Shown: positions 13,940 through 14,521 of the stretch, piece after piece
Position numbering within the stretch: the first letter of the stretch is position 1
How the letters are laid out: every line of letters begins with the position of its first letter
Source: an uncultured Lachnospiraceae bacterium
GTDB lineage: Bacteria > Bacillota > Clostridia > Lachnospirales > Lachnospiraceae
Length of the DNA stretch: 14,521 bases
Reading direction: 5' to 3'
Assembly: GCA_910576535.1 (NCBI GenBank)
Contig: CAJTKK010000024.1
Span: 1-14,521, forward strand
Program-made: the position numbers and the translations under genes
The notes under the pieces: generated by a model
The model's database searches: none
What the model was told of the DNA's origin: nothing
Seen by the model: only the letters and a program-made list of their open reading frames with translations

Positions 13940-14521
13940 CACTTATTAAAAACAGTGTCTGGCAAGAAATGCAGCAGCTTTTCAAACTCATCAGGAAACC
14001 GGAAAACAATATGTATCCGGTTTTTTGGATAAATGTATATTTTTTTAATCATAGATACCAGCATTTTGCGGTTGAGGGCAGGAGAGTCCAAATATTTGCG
14101 GAACTCATCTATACAAGATGTATCATCTTTGAATGAGGCAGCCAGTCCACTCTGCCGTGCAGCCATGTTATCCAATGCCTCGGACAGTTCATTTATCTGC
14201 GTCTGATAGGATTCCTTTAAGTCCAGATATTCCTCCTTGTTTAACAAGCCTTCATGGTAATCCTCATAAAGAGAGGTAAGGAGCTGCCGATATTTTTGCA
14301 AAGCAGTTTCCGCATGTTGGATTTCCTGCGTCAAGGTTTTTATTTCGGCTTGCTGGTTGGGAATGTTTTCTAAATGGGAAAGCATTTGCTCCATGTCAGT
14401 CAGGCTGTTTATGTATTGACGTAACGTATTTAACACGGTTTGCCTCAGATAGGACTCATTGATGCAGAATCCTTTGCAGCAGGTAGTGTGGTTGGAAAGA
14501 TAACAGCCATAATAGAAATAG
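13927..14521 (-). CDS. Large serine recombinase 3, C-terminal part
   Basis: Only the last 198 codons are in the window; the frame is open to the right edge, so an internal GTG at 14436 is not the start. The visible part begins within the zinc beta-ribbon (YGCYLSNHTTCCKGFCINES, several Cys). It continues through the long coiled coil (about 14430-14100 in DNA, for example TLTQEIQHAETALQKYRQLL) and the LNKEEYLDLKESY block typical of clostridial recombinases. The ending RKMLVSMIKKIYIYPKNRIH and IVFRFPDEFEKLL is the usual C-terminal strand. The catalytic domain lies outside the window, so activity cannot be judged. It is upstream of recombinase 2 in the same direction, with hairpin copy 2 at its stop codon. 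Family identity is secure because of this C-terminal architecture and the context. Confidence 0.85.
   Translation of the reverse strand, partial: YFYYGCYLSNHTTCCKGFCINESYLRQTVLNTLRQYINSLTDMEQMLSHLENIPNQQAEIKTLTQEIQHAETALQKYRQLLTSLYEDYHEGLLNKEEYLDLKESYQTQINELSEALDNMAARQSGLAASFKDDTSCIDEFRKYLDSPALNRKMLVSMIKKIYIYPKNRIHIVFRFPDEFEKLLHFLPDTVFNKCVKL

Larger units (their letters stand above)
10951..14521. mobile_element. One end of an integrated element carrying tandem large serine recombinases (continues past the window)
   Basis: The element begins where homology of the cwlD product stops, at or within a few bases of 10951-10954, and runs off the right edge. It carries three large serine recombinase genes on the minus strand, reading toward the cwlD junction, a typical arrangement at the end of clostridial integrative and mobilizable elements. 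Recombinases of the TnpX/TndX type join DNA at GA dinucleotides; the junction codon GAG contains GA, which fits but does not prove it. No cargo or conjugation genes are visible in this part. The exact boundary is inferred from protein homology, not from a seen second junction. Confidence 0.7.

Overview
The window looks like chromosomal DNA of an anaerobic, spore-forming gut Firmicute, most likely a member of the Lachnospiraceae or a close clostridial relative. This rests on the gene set (pyruvate formate-lyase, MecA, a CwlD-type amidase, an MMPL transporter with a heptad-repeat lipoprotein, clustered large serine recombinases), strong AGGAGG-type ribosome sites and moderately AT-rich DNA. No species is claimed.

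Layout. (1) 1-946: the 5' end of pflB on the minus strand, its promoter, and divergently a 63-residue DUF1858 redox-disulfide protein. (2) 1123-6923: a TetR-family repressor facing an operon of an MMPL/RND-type transporter and a large lipoprotein whose frames overlap by ATGA. The repressor-operon gap holds two near-identical palindromic operators bracketing the transporter promoter. The operon ends in a strong hairpin terminator that also serves convergent mecA. (3) 6952-7863: mecA on the minus strand with its promoter. (4) 7864-8518: about 650 bases with no protein gene. This part holds a strong promoter with an AT-rich upstream tract, a candidate structured RNA of about 265 nt whose 5' and 3' ends pair and are followed directly by a T run, and then a GC-rich hairpin segment in front of the next gene. 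(5) 8519-10986: a membrane-anchored GH18-family glycosidase and a CwlD-like amidase, both peptidoglycan or spore-cortex type. The amidase frame runs into foreign sequence at its conserved C-terminal Glu codon. (6) about 10951-14521: one end of an integrated element carrying at least three large serine recombinase genes on the minus strand. From upstream to downstream these are a partial one at the window edge, one that has lost its C-terminal half, and one that looks intact. Two related hairpin sequences in opposite orientation flank the last two genes.

Working together: the TetR-MMPL-lipoprotein set reads as a self-contained, ligand-inducible envelope export system. The GH18 and CwlD pair reads as cell-wall or spore-cortex remodelling, now probably disabled in its second gene by the mobile element. 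The most interesting unexplained items are the candidate ncRNA between mecA and the GH18 gene, the covarying hairpin pair in the recombinase cluster, and the two equal 21-unit heptad arrays in the lipoprotein.
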